Source of the DNA: Glomus cerebriforme
Lineage: Eukaryota > Glomeromycota > Glomeromycetes > Glomerales > Glomeraceae
Length of the DNA: 20,178 nucleotides
Assembly (NCBI GenBank): GCA_003550305.1
Contig: QKYT01001031.1
Span: 1,925-22,102, forward strand
Direction: 5' to 3'
Shown: positions 1 through 8,721 of the stretch, in pieces
How positions within the stretch are numbered: the stretch's first letter is position 1
Layout: every line of letters starts with the position of its first letter
The notes under the pieces: model-generated
What the model was told of the DNA's origin: nothing
The model's input: the letters and a program-made list of their open reading frames with translations, nothing else
Databases searched by the model: none
Translations under genes and position numbers: made by a program

Positions 1-540
1 TTATTCATTCTTTCTTTTTGTGTACTTCTTTTTTTTCATCATTTCCTTTAGAATACTTTAACTTAGTTGTCTAGTAATATAAATGAAAAAAAACACATAT
101 TTACTTTTACTATATTAACGCGTATTATCATTTTTTATTGTGTTTAGCTTGATTAATTAAAATCCTATAAATAAATAAATAATTTCTATAAATAAAAATT
201 TATTATTCAGACCTATTTTATGAGGTTGTTACAAATAAGACATATAACAGGATGTTACAAATAAATTTATCCTTTATATTATATATGTTCTTATTAAGAA
301 ATTAATAACTTATTATATTTATTTTTTTAAATATAAATAATCTCTTTTTTTGCAATTAATTAAAATAGTTATATACTGTAGCTCCTAAAAGTAATGTAAT
401 ACTTGTATTATTAATTATTAAATATGTATTATTTCATCATATAATATTCAATAAAAGTAAAATTTATTCTATTAATAATATAAATTTTACATGTTTTAAT
501 TGATTAGTTATTTTTATATCACAAATTTTAGAATAAAAAT
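1..540. other. AT-rich intergenic, no gene seen
   Basis: Almost pure A/T sequence with short homopolymers and dense stops in all frames. I see no coding signal, RNA gene or clear repeat. Confidence 0.6.
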
Positions 541-770
541 TAGAACCAGATTTAAAAAATAAATCCAGTTTTATTTTAACTTATAATATATTCAGTTCTT
601 TCAAATCCTTTAGATTTATATCCAGTTTTATTCAGTTTTTCTTCAGTTATCCAGATATAATAAATCCAGTTTTCTTCATTCCATCCAGATTTATTATATT
701 TGGTTTTCTTTGATATTTGAATTTAAATCTGAATCGAAGAAAATTGGATTTAAATCTGAATGTCAGATAT
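541..770. repeat. Cluster of short TCCAGTTTTATT / ATTTAAATCTGAAT repeats
   Basis: The core TCCAG followed by TTTT or ATTT recurs at about 564, 621, 665 and 684. The 14-mer ATTTAAATCTGAAT occurs twice, at 721-734 and 748-761. Reverse-complement variants of the same words (CAGATTTAAA near 547) are interspersed, so the block is made of both direct and inverted copies. It may be the subterminal repeat region of a decayed DNA transposon, but no complete ends are visible. The 60-codon frame through 710-892 is a by-product of this low-complexity DNA. Confidence 0.5.
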
Positions 771-1068
771 TAGTTCTAACCACTAATTTAGAATATAAAT
801 CAGTATTACGTTACTTTTGTTACTTTATAATAAAGAAAAATTTTTTAGCATTTTTATCTTTTAAGTTTTTTTCTAAGTATAATGTAATGTAAATTTTCAA
901 ATAATAGGTATATTTACTTACTTTTTTATTTCAAAATGCCCAAAATTTTGCATTTAATTCTCACTCTAAGAATTCATATTATGTAAATGTAACAAGATTT
1001 TTATTTTTTTATTATTTGCCATCAATGTACATTATCTTATTTTAATAAAAAATTTATATCTATTTTGT
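770..1068. other. AT-rich spacer before transposase relic
   Basis: No gene is visible. The stretch would contain the left end of the Tc1/mariner element that begins coding near 1069. I could not match a terminal inverted repeat here to anything right of 2125. Confidence 0.4.
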
Positions 1069-2125
1069 CTTCAAAAAAAAAAATTACCTAAAAATATACT
1101 AAATATTGAAAATAGAATTAAGGTCATTATACTATTTAAAGAAAGTTATAGCTATTGTCAAATTGCATTAAAATTAAATAATAATATTCACCCTTTGACA
1201 ATATTAAGATTTAAAATTAAAAAAAAATATGATAAGATAGGTATAGTTTAAGATAAGTAATTTAAAAGTTGATCATATCTATTAATAAAGAGAGATAAGA
1301 AAAAAATTATATGTAAAATTATGGTAAATAAATATTCAATAATTATTAACGTCTAAAATTGTTAAAGGTTAATAAAAAAAATAAAGGTTAATGCTAATAC
1401 AATTAGAAGAACTCTTAAAAAAAATAGTTTAAATTCCAAAGTAAAATATAAAAAATCTCTATTATCTAAAATTCACTAAAAAAAATGTTTAAAGTTTGCA
1501 ACAAAATATAAAATCTGGATCATTTAAAATTGAAAAAAGTTATTTGGATAGATGAATCTAAATTTCAAATATTTAGGTTTAATGGTAAAAAATATTATTA
1601 GAAAAAAATAGTGAGTTACTAAATGATAAATATATGAAGCCTATAGTAAAGTTTGGTGGAGAAAGTATTTTTATTTAAAGATGTTTTACATATTTAGATA
1701 TTAAATATCTTATTCAAATTGAGAGAAGATTAAATAGAGATTTTTATCATTAAATACTTGATGATGAGTTCTTAAATATATTGAAATATTATGAATTAAA
1801 TGCTCAGAACATCTTTTAACAGAATAATAATAACTTGAAACATATGGCAAAACTAACTTGAAAGTAATTTTCTGACAATAATATTTAAGTATTATTTTGG
1901 TTTATACAATCTTCAAACTTAAACCTAATCAAACACTTATAGAATGATATAGATTAAAGACTTAAGTTATTAAATGTTAAAATTAGAGATAAGATAACTT
2001 TGAAAATATATTACTGAGTTGTGAAATGAAACTCTTCTGAAAGTAAGTACAAATTTTATTGAAACTATGCTGTATAATATATTAAAAGCAAAAGGGATTA
2101 CATATAATGAAAAACATTTTTTTTT
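1069..2125 (+). pseudogene. Decayed Tc1/mariner transposase
   Basis: A broken transposase of about 350 codons. The first frame (1069-1248) has the Lys-rich start and helix-turn-helix of the family, readable as IIxLFKESYSYCQIALKLN followed by a second helix ending in a KxKKYDK-like stretch. Later frames show an NTIRRTLKK-type helix near 1393, the first catalytic region (VIWIDESKFQIF, about 1535-1575), a QQDN-like block whose Asp reads as Asn (about 1810-1840), a LNPIEHLW-like block now reading LNLIKHL-stop (about 1920-1945), and the C-terminal ILKAKGITYNEK block (about 2080-2110). Stops and frameshifts run throughout, so it is inactive. Many stops sit where the family has Gln, Arg or Trp, which suits C-to-T and G-to-A decay. 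Family membership rests on the order and spacing of these motifs; terminal repeats were not found. Confidence 0.85.
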
Positions 2126-2149
2126 TATTATGATTATTTTAATTTTTTT

Positions 2150-2208
2150 ATATTTTTATATAGTTTTATATGATTTTATATGATTTTTATATAGCTTTAT
2201 ATGATTTT
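2150..2208. repeat. Short tandem repeat of TTTTATATGAT-like units
   Basis: About five imperfect copies of an 11-base unit (TTTTATATGAT, TTTTATATAG, CTTTATATGAT) follow the end of the transposase relic. It is probably a microsatellite grown in AT-rich DNA. Confidence 0.7.
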
Positions 2209-2229
2209 TTATTTAATAAAATTTATATT

Positions 2230-3797
2230 ATATAAGCTAAGGATGTGGAAGGTGCTACTTATTATGTTACATAATTTGTGTAATTATCATAACTGTCCAG
2301 TGATGCTTACTTCTGAATACAATGATCATTTATTAATTTAATATATCAAGAAACATTTCAAAGGCTATAACTTTTAATACGCAATATTTCTAAAAGCTGA
2401 TGTTTAAGAGTAAATTAGTGTTAGTGAGAACTGTATATTTCCAAAATTTTATGATTATTGGTATATTTTTGGCTTTCTTAGGTTAATTATTAATGTATTA
2501 TATTATTTTAGTATTATTCTAAAATATGTATAAAGAAAATTAAATTAAAAAATAATAAAAAATATTTTTTGACAATAATAACCCACTTTTTTATTAAAAT
2601 AAACTTGTTTAAGGTTTTTACATATTAATTTTTTTATCATAAATACTGAAATAAAATCACCGATAGTGTTTTTCTTCTCTTTAGTGATGTTCAAACATAT
2701 TTAAAAGATTTGAAAATAACAAAAAGAGATGTAACGATTACTGCATTTCAAGGATGACAGTTTAATTGGCTGAGTTTTTTAATTGCAAGGGTGTTTTCTT
2801 CATTGATCGTTACATTTTATTAGAATTTTATATGTAGGACAGTTATGTTTATTAGGAATATTATTGTGTAACACATTTGTTGTACCCCCCACACCCCTAA
2901 ATTATAAACCATTAATCGGATATCACGTGATAAAATAATGCATGATTAATGATCGGCAATGCAGCTACTGTATGTACCAATTATAGATATTAAAAGATAA
3001 ATTTACTTTTTAAATAAAATTGATACAATCTTAGTTAATTAGTATAAATAATTTAAACTAATAATCTTAATTCTATTAATATATAGTTTGGGCTTAACTA
3101 ATTCCATTAATTTTAAGATAATTAAACTAGACAATAACTTAAAACAACATTAATTACATCTATACGGAAACATTTTTAATTGGTCTGGTTTAATTAGTAT
3201 ACAAATAAAATCATTCTATTATTAGTAATTATATTAAATAAATAATTTAAATGAAGTTTTGAAAAAGTTGATTTAATCCGGTTTAAAAAAAAGTGTGCAT
3301 CATTGTGCTGCAGCTATTGTTTAATCTTCCATTATTCTAAAAAGTTTCAAAATCCTTAGAATCAAATATTACCTAATTCCTTTATACAGAAAAGATAAAC
3401 GTCAATGTATAATTAGATCATCCTTTTGTTTGTTTCGTATAAATGACTGTAAATGTCACGTTGAGGTTTGAACTTGATTTAAAATTTTTTTTTTTATTTT
3501 TTGCTTGATACAAGACCATAATAACAAGCCAAAAGCAACAAAGACTACAATGCATACATCTTTATAAAAAGGAAAAATGGCAAAATGAGAAACTTTAATT
3601 TGATAACTCGTCGCATCATCATAAAGAATCAGTCATCTCTTGTTCTGATTATGCTCTAGCACGAGTCGTGAAATAAAATATAATTTAATTGGTTAAACCT
3701 TTTTTTATAAATTTAATAATATTAACAGAGAAAAAAAAACCAAAAAATAAATAACAATTAAATGATACAATATTTCATTTAAAGAGCATATTTCATA
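2230..3797. other. Intergenic region between transposon relic and VPS55 3' end
   Basis: No supported gene. It holds a 10-bp inverted repeat, ATGTAACGAT at 2729-2738 with its complement at 2806-2815. It also holds a 12-bp perfect palindrome with a CACGTG core at 2921-2932 and an 11-bp near-palindrome CACGAGTCGTG at 3660-3670. The last 150 bases are probably 3' UTR or terminator sequence of the minus-strand VPS55 gene. Confidence 0.5.
2921..2932. promoter_or_regulatory. E-box palindrome TATCACGTGATA
   Basis: A perfect 12-bp palindrome contains CACGTG, the core bound by bHLH factors; RTCACRTG is the Cbf1-type site in yeasts. It is about 1.8 kb from the nearest gene start, so a regulatory role is only a guess. 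Confidence 0.25.
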
Positions 3798-3803
3798 TTT
3801 ATT
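3798..3803 (-). terminator. Polyadenylation signal AATAAA of VPS55
   Basis: On the minus strand the hexamer AATAAA begins five bases after the TAA stop at 3809-3811. That is very close to the stop, so other A/T-rich signals further down may be used instead or as well. Confidence 0.35.
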
Positions 3804-3808
3804 AATAA

Positions 3809-4728
3809 TTAATATTCATCATTTTCTTCAGAAAAAAAATAAGAATAAGCAAGAACTAAAAAAATAAACAACGGTATTAGATATTTGTCTGAAAATTGTA
3901 TACAATTATAAGCGTATATTACTTACTTGTAAAATAAACCAGAAATCCTCCCGAGACGCTCATTACCATTGCAGCAAACTCTATCTATAAAAAAAAAATT
4001 GTGTCATATAAATTATAAAATTCATGCTAACAAATCAAATCAAATCAAGACTTACCACTTCAACGTGAGCCAAGACAACTGGTAAAACTGAAATTTTGTA
4101 ATTGAATCAATTAATAATAATAATTAGATATTGTTTACTAAAATAAATTCATATTACTCACAAATTCCAGAAACAACTAAGATAGATGTCAAAAATTTGC
4201 CAAAATCTTTAAATCCACTACTAATAATGAATAGAAAAAGTTAGTTTAAAAAACTATTTTAAAATATTTAAGGAAATGTTTTAAAATTCAAACTTTGTTT
4301 GTTCATGAAAAGAATATAAATCATCGCCACTAGCACATTTTGCGAAAATAGCGTTCGGTAGCGGAGCTAAAACAAAAGTTGCAACTAATAAACCATAAAA
4401 AATGTCCGATAATTAATTATAAATTATAATAAACACAAATATTAGTAGATCTAAATATTTATATCATTCGATTTAACGTACCAACGAATAATGGCCACCA
4501 ATTCCTAAATAAATCATTAATCAGTTTTAAACCATGAAAAAAAAAACTGAAAAAAAAAATGAGCCAGAAAAAAAAACATACTGATATAATGCTCCCGACA
4601 AAATGACGAGTAAAAACCCACAAGCTAGAATGAAAGATAAGCTAATAATCCTAGAAAATTTAAAGAGCCAATATTGAGAATGAAAATAGAGCAAAAATTC
4701 TATTAGGATCAAACCGGAATTTCGCCGT
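3809..4728 (-). CDS. VPS55: VPS55/LEPROT-family endosomal membrane protein, eight exons
   Basis: A small four-helix membrane protein of late endosomes. In yeast Vps55 works with Vps68 in endosome-to-vacuole traffic; the animal relative LEPROT modulates receptor sorting. Exons on the minus strand: 4728-4715, 4650-4582, 4504-4482, 4384-4294, 4220-4162, 4087-4056, 3984-3927 and 3855-3809. Introns are 64, 77, 97, 73, 74, 71 and 71 nt, all GT-AG. The joined frame has 130 residues, the usual family length. Helix 1 (IISLSFILACGFLLVILSG) is followed by the family signatures ALYQNWWPLFV, VLAPLPNAIF, GKFLTSILVVSGI and LPVVLAH, and the acidic tail SEENDEY. Exons 2-8 are firm. Exon 1 is not: no ATG lies in frame. 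ACG at 4726-4728, directly after an in-frame TAA, would give M/T-A-K-F-R before helix 1. The ATG at 4739-4741 is out of frame. It is divergent from the BTB/CAP-Gly gene. Confidence 0.93.
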
Positions 4729-4741
4729 TTACTTCGGCCAT
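4651..4741 (-). other. Out-of-frame upstream ATG overlapping the VPS55 start
   Basis: The ATG at 4739-4741 opens M-A-E-V-N-G-E-I-P. After splicing from the GT at 4714 to the AG at 4651 it runs two more codons and ends at TAG in exon 2, giving 11 codons in all. Unspliced, it ends at TGA within the intron. It overlaps the VPS55 frame in another register, so if translated it would act as an inhibitory upstream ORF. Alternatively it is the true start and a one-base difference in this assembly breaks the frame. Confidence 0.5.
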
Positions 4742-5365
4742 TAGAACTTAAACGTGTTGCTATTTATGTATTAGACGTTTAAAAAAGGGGTTTAAAAAAT
4801 TTGCTTCTTTTGCTTACGCTAATTACAAATATAAAAAAAGGAAATATTTATTAAAAATCAAAAAAGTAATTAAAAACTAACATAAAGGAGACAAAATAAA
4901 ACATCTTTTACTTTTTAAACCTGCCATTTCTATTTCTATTTTAAATATTAATTCTTTATTTGTATATTTATTATTTATTATCGTCTCCTACTATCAATTT
5001 TCTAGTATAAGTTCGAAAACAATTAGAAAATAATGATGTTTATAACATTTCGTCGGAGCCGCCAAATTTATGATTTACAAGTCAGTTAACCAAAATTTAA
5101 TAAGTAGGCATTCAGGGAACTTCATGCATGTTAGACTAGGTTTAACTGCATTTGTTGACTCTATTTCAATAAAAGGAAATGAGTGACATGTGGCCGCTGC
5201 AAGTGTCCTTTTTTGACTTCCTCTCTTGACGACAAACAAAAATCATAGAACCCTTTTTACTCTCTTTTGCGCCCCACCACTTTCGAAACTTGCATATAAT
5301 ATAACTTAAAACATTTACTACCTTTAACTTTTTTCATTCATTGTATGCTGTAATTTTATCTCTTC
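4742..5365. promoter_or_regulatory. Divergent promoter region of VPS55 and the BTB/CAP-Gly gene
   Basis: The roughly 0.6 kb between the two divergent starts is the only place for both promoters. A TATA-like CATATAATATAA lies at 5293-5304, about 60 bp before the plus-strand ATG. The plus-strand side (5180-5290) is richer in G/C than the rest of the window, with a GCGCCCCACC stretch near 5269. A minimal upstream ORF (ATG CTG TAA, 5345-5353) would sit in the leader if transcription starts upstream of it. No matching TATA box was recognised for VPS55. Confidence 0.5.
5293..5304 (+). promoter_or_regulatory. TATA-like element of the BTB/CAP-Gly gene
   Basis: CATATAATATAA, 62-73 bases before the ATG at 5366. 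It is plausible by position, but A/T-rich background makes such words common. Confidence 0.35.
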
Positions 5366-8300
5366 ATGCCTTCAGAAAAGAAAAAACGCGTTTTACCACC
5401 ACCTGCAGGTTTAGATTTCGTTACTCCACCAAAAGATAGTTTAGTTGACGATTTAAGATACGCGCTCGAACATGCAAAAGAGTTATATTCTGACATAGCA
5501 TGGGATTTTACTATAGCACCTAACCCGACTATCATCTATGCACACAAAGGTATTATTTTATTTCCACTTTTATTTACTACGCCACCGTTCGGACAATTGG
5601 CTTATGTGGTAGTAGTGACCCGAACTTTAAATAAAATTCAATTAATGATTAATTTATAATAAAATTAAATAAAATTTCTATTTTAAATTTATATAAATTT
5701 ATATAATAATTTTTTCAATTTTTTATTTATTTATTTATTTTTATTTTGTTTTTTTTTGCGATTTCGACTTATTTCTAACTCTTCATTGTTTTAATAAATC
5801 ATAAAAAAAAAAAAAATCTCAGCTATCTTATATGCTCGAAGTTCACGCAGTTTTCAGGAACGTTTCTTGAAAAACAAAGATGCAAATGGGATGTCTATAC
5901 GGTCTGTTCGATTATCTAACCCAGAACCAACAATTGTAAAGACTGATGCAGAGCCATTCCTTTTTCGACAGGAATTAAAATTTTTTTATACCGGTGAAGA
6001 AGGAAGTGAAGAATTTCTAGCTGCTGTTGATACTACAGATGAACTTGAGCAGGATAAATTAAAAGAAGATTTATTATATATGTTTAAATCTAAATTGTAC
6101 ACAGACGTTGAATTAGTCTTGGATTACTCTGATGATAGTCTTGAAGTTATTGAAGAAGATGATGAAGCTTTTAAACCTATAAAAATTCGAGCTCACAGAT
6201 TTATGTTATTCACAAGATCTGAATACTTTAAAAAGATGTTAAATTCCAACTTTATCGAAGCTCGATCATCAAGTATTCATCTTGATGCTAGTATTTTTAA
6301 TCAAACATCACTCAATATAATTTTGTCATTCATTTATACTGGTAGTATTTCTTCAAAACCCCTAACTTTGGAGACTTGTGAATGGGTTTGGATTGGTGCT
6401 GATTTTCTTGGTATAAAACTACTTTGTGATGAGTGTATATATAGAATCGCAACAAAGGTACATTATTTCGCTTGCACTTGTGCTGAGTGTCAAGTAGTTG
6501 TACCAAGAGTTGCTATTTTTGCAAAAGAACATGATGTTGATATGTTATGGCAAGGATGTTTGCATGTGTTATCGCAAGGATTTGATAATATGTGGCCCCA
6601 AAAAGCATTTGCAGATCTTGATGAAGATACACGAGAGGAGGTCCTTTTCACAGTTCTTGCTAACATACAAAATAATAATATTATGGCTATTTTTAAAGGT
6701 TGTCGAAAGATTTTGTCAAATATTGATATTAAAGGTATAGGATTACCTTGGATAGAAACAATTCGTGGAATGACACATAGGGTTCAATCTTTTACTGTCA
6801 AAAATATTTTGGTAGATAATTTTGAACAAATTTGTAATGAGGACCAAGAATTTTTGGATTGTGTGGATGGTGTTGGTTTTAGTTCAGATTTACTAGAGGA
6901 CATTATGAATGTAGTAGTTGAAGAGGGTTTAACCGAACAAAATGCTGCTCGAGTGTTAAAATGTATTACTGGAAAATTATTAACTAGGCAAGCAGTAATG
7001 GATTCGGAAAGTTTTGAAACAAAACGAGTTTTAGTACAAGCGAAACAAAATGTATTTGATTATATAAAAAAGCGATGGATAAGTGTAAAAGAAAATGGTG
7101 GCTTTAGGTTATTAAGTCCGATGTTATTGGATGAATTCTCAAAAGGTGAGGGAGAATATTGTTTATTCACGATAATGTAAGTATAATGAAAGTTAACAAT
7201 ATTAATGTTTAATACTTTTATTATTTTCTATAGAACTTGGTATTACGAATCAAGAATTACAAGAATCTACGGATCATAAAGAGATCAAACCTAAGAGAAC
7301 CCCAAGTGTAACAAATGGCCTTTCCAAAAAAGGAAGAGAATCATCGCCCGCTCCTACACCGAAAGTTACTAAATCAACCACCACCACCACCACCACCACC
7401 ACAACCGCAACCACAACACCATTAATCGTAACAACGCCGCCTCAGTTAAACACATCATCAACAGGAAATGCAAATTCTAATTCGGTCTCTGGTGCAAACA
7501 CAAATGTCTTAACTAATTCATCGTCAAATTCATCAGCTGAATCATCATCAATGGGCAATGCCGATACCACTGCAAAAACAAATGCTAAAAAAGGTAAAAG
7601 TGTACGAATTGGCGAAACCACAACTGCTCCTGCATGGGCTCGTCCAACTCGTGCTAGTGTGTTACGCCAAAAAGCTCTTGCAGAATCGTCCGCAAAAAAT
7701 CCAGTAAAACCACGAACAAAAACTACTACATCTACAAAACCAACTTCTAGTTCATCATCCACGCAATCTAAACCAACAACATCAGTATCTAGAACTTCAA
7801 AGACGACGACGACAACGACGACACGCACACCACGACAGACTACTTCTACAACTAGTCTTAGGGTACCAAATGGCTCTCCGACCTCACAAAGAGGTCGTTC
7901 TTCTAATAAGCAAAATCATTCCAAGAAAAATACTTCGGCTGCATCTTCTCGTGCAAGTTCAATATCATCTGTAACGTCTCTTAATTCACCTTCTGTTTCA
8001 CCATCTAGGTTTGGTGGTGTGAGACAAACACGTTCTAGTATGTTACGTCAACTTAAATATGATGATGCAGAACAACGCCGTGGTCGTGATCGTGAGCGCG
8101 ATGCTTCACCAACATCATCTCGAGCTAGTTCTATTGCATCTACTTCATCTGTTACTAGTACTACAACTAGCTCCTCTCATCATAGGAGGAAACGTTCACC
8201 GTCACAAAACTCATCACTTACTTCAATTACTTCTACTTCAAGTGGTGCTATCACTTGTTTACAGCCAAAACCTCACCAAATAAAATTAGCAACTATTCCC

Positions 8301-8596
8301 AATCCAGATATTTCCGTAGGAAGACGTGTAATACTTCCAACCAAAAATAATGCTCCTGGAGTTATACAGTTTTTGGGTGAAACAGAATTCGCTAAAGGTA
8401 TCTGGGTTGGGATAGAATTAGAAAATCCTGGTAAGAAGTTTTTTTTAGTTCATGTTTATAAATTATATTTTATTAATTCTAAAATTTTCCTTTTTTAGTG
8501 GGTAAAAATAATGGTAAAGTAGCAAATACTAAATATTTCACCGCTGGCACTAACCACGGAATTTTTGTTAGACCAGATTCACTTTTACTGATATAA
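5366..8596 (+). CDS. Tandem BTB/POZ plus CAP-Gly protein, four exons
   Basis: Exons 5366-5549, 5823-7145, 7234-8430 and 8499-8596 join in one frame of 933 residues. Introns are 273, 88 and 68 nt; the first has a CTAAC branch point at 5775-5779. The first BTB-like unit (about 40-120) shows SDIAWDF, IIYAHKAILYARSSRSFQERF across the first junction, and FFYTGE. A second, complete BTB (about 145-275) has YTDVELVL, IRAHRFMLFTRSEYFKKML and FIYTG, then a CTCAEC cysteine cluster and a BACK-like helical part to about 500. Residues 505-860 are a disordered Ser/Thr/Arg linker with ten Thr in a row at 551-560. A CAP-Gly domain (about 863-930: GVIQFLGETEFAKGIWVGIELE, GKNNG, HGIFVRP) ends the protein. CAP-Gly domains bind microtubules or EEY/F tails; BTB domains dimerise and often recruit cullin-3. 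A role as a microtubule-linked scaffold or adaptor is inference. The ATG at 5366 is the first in frame. Confidence 0.93.
5550..5822 (+). other. Intron 1 of the BTB/CAP-Gly gene
   Basis: Donor GTATTA at 5550, branch point CTAAC at 5775-5779 and acceptor CTCAG ending at 5822. It splits an Ala codon (G/CT) inside the first BTB motif, HKAILYARS. The 273-nt length is unusual beside the 64-97 nt introns nearby. Joining across it restores the BTB pattern exactly. Confidence 0.9.
7146..7233 (+). other. Intron 2 of the BTB/CAP-Gly gene, with two possible donors
   Basis: Donor GTGAGG at 7146 to acceptor CTATAG at 7233 keeps the frame and links the BTB half to the CAP-Gly half. A second donor with perfect GTAAGT consensus lies 31 nt downstream, at 7177. 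Using it leads to a stop at 7277-7279. Retaining the intron leads to a stop at 7178-7180, inside that same GTAAGT. Confidence 0.85.
7377..7400 (+). repeat. (ACC)8 microsatellite coding for polythreonine
   Basis: Eight perfect ACC units in frame, extended by ACA and ACC, encode ten Thr at about residues 551-560 of the linker. Length variation between isolates would change only the linker. Confidence 0.85.
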
Positions 8597-8715
8597 ACTT
8601 GAATAATTTAACTGTAAATTAATGAATTATCAAGAACATTTATTATTGATACTTTTTATCTCAATTATTTTAAATGCATACACTCCTTTGATATTATATG
8701 CATTCATATACCTAT

Positions 8716-8721
8716 AATAAA
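8716..8721 (+). terminator. Polyadenylation signal AATAAA of the BTB/CAP-Gly gene
   Basis: AATAAA lies 119 bases after the stop, in an A/T-rich trailer. It is a reasonable 3'-end signal by position. Confidence 0.5.

Noticed and set aside
710..892. 60-codon plus-strand frame
   Set aside because: It lies in a low-complexity repeat block, is rich in Phe, Lys and Ile as expected from A/T-rich DNA, and has no motif.
2729..2815. 10-bp inverted repeat ATGTAACGAT as a transposon end or RNA gene
   Set aside because: The arms are short, the 67-nt loop has no structure I can defend, and there is no target duplication.
3545..3622. 25-codon minus-strand frame starting with three Met codons
   Set aside because: Short, hydrophobic by A/T bias, and in the probable VPS55 3' region. 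Nothing supports translation.
4527..4712. 61-codon minus-strand hydrophobic frame as a stand-alone membrane protein
   Set aside because: Only its middle (4582-4650) is coding, as exon 2 of VPS55. Its ends are intron sequence, and its apparent start is a TTG inside intron 1.
6498..6740. 80-codon frame inside the BTB exon
   Set aside because: It overlaps the BTB coding frame in another register and has no motif of its own.
7442..7828. 128-codon minus-strand frame, Val/Asp-rich
   Set aside because: Antisense shadow of the Thr/Ser-rich linker; its biased composition is the complement of ACN and TCN codons.
8059..8283. 74-codon plus-strand frame, Leu/His-rich
   Set aside because: Frame-shifted shadow of the Ser-rich linker.
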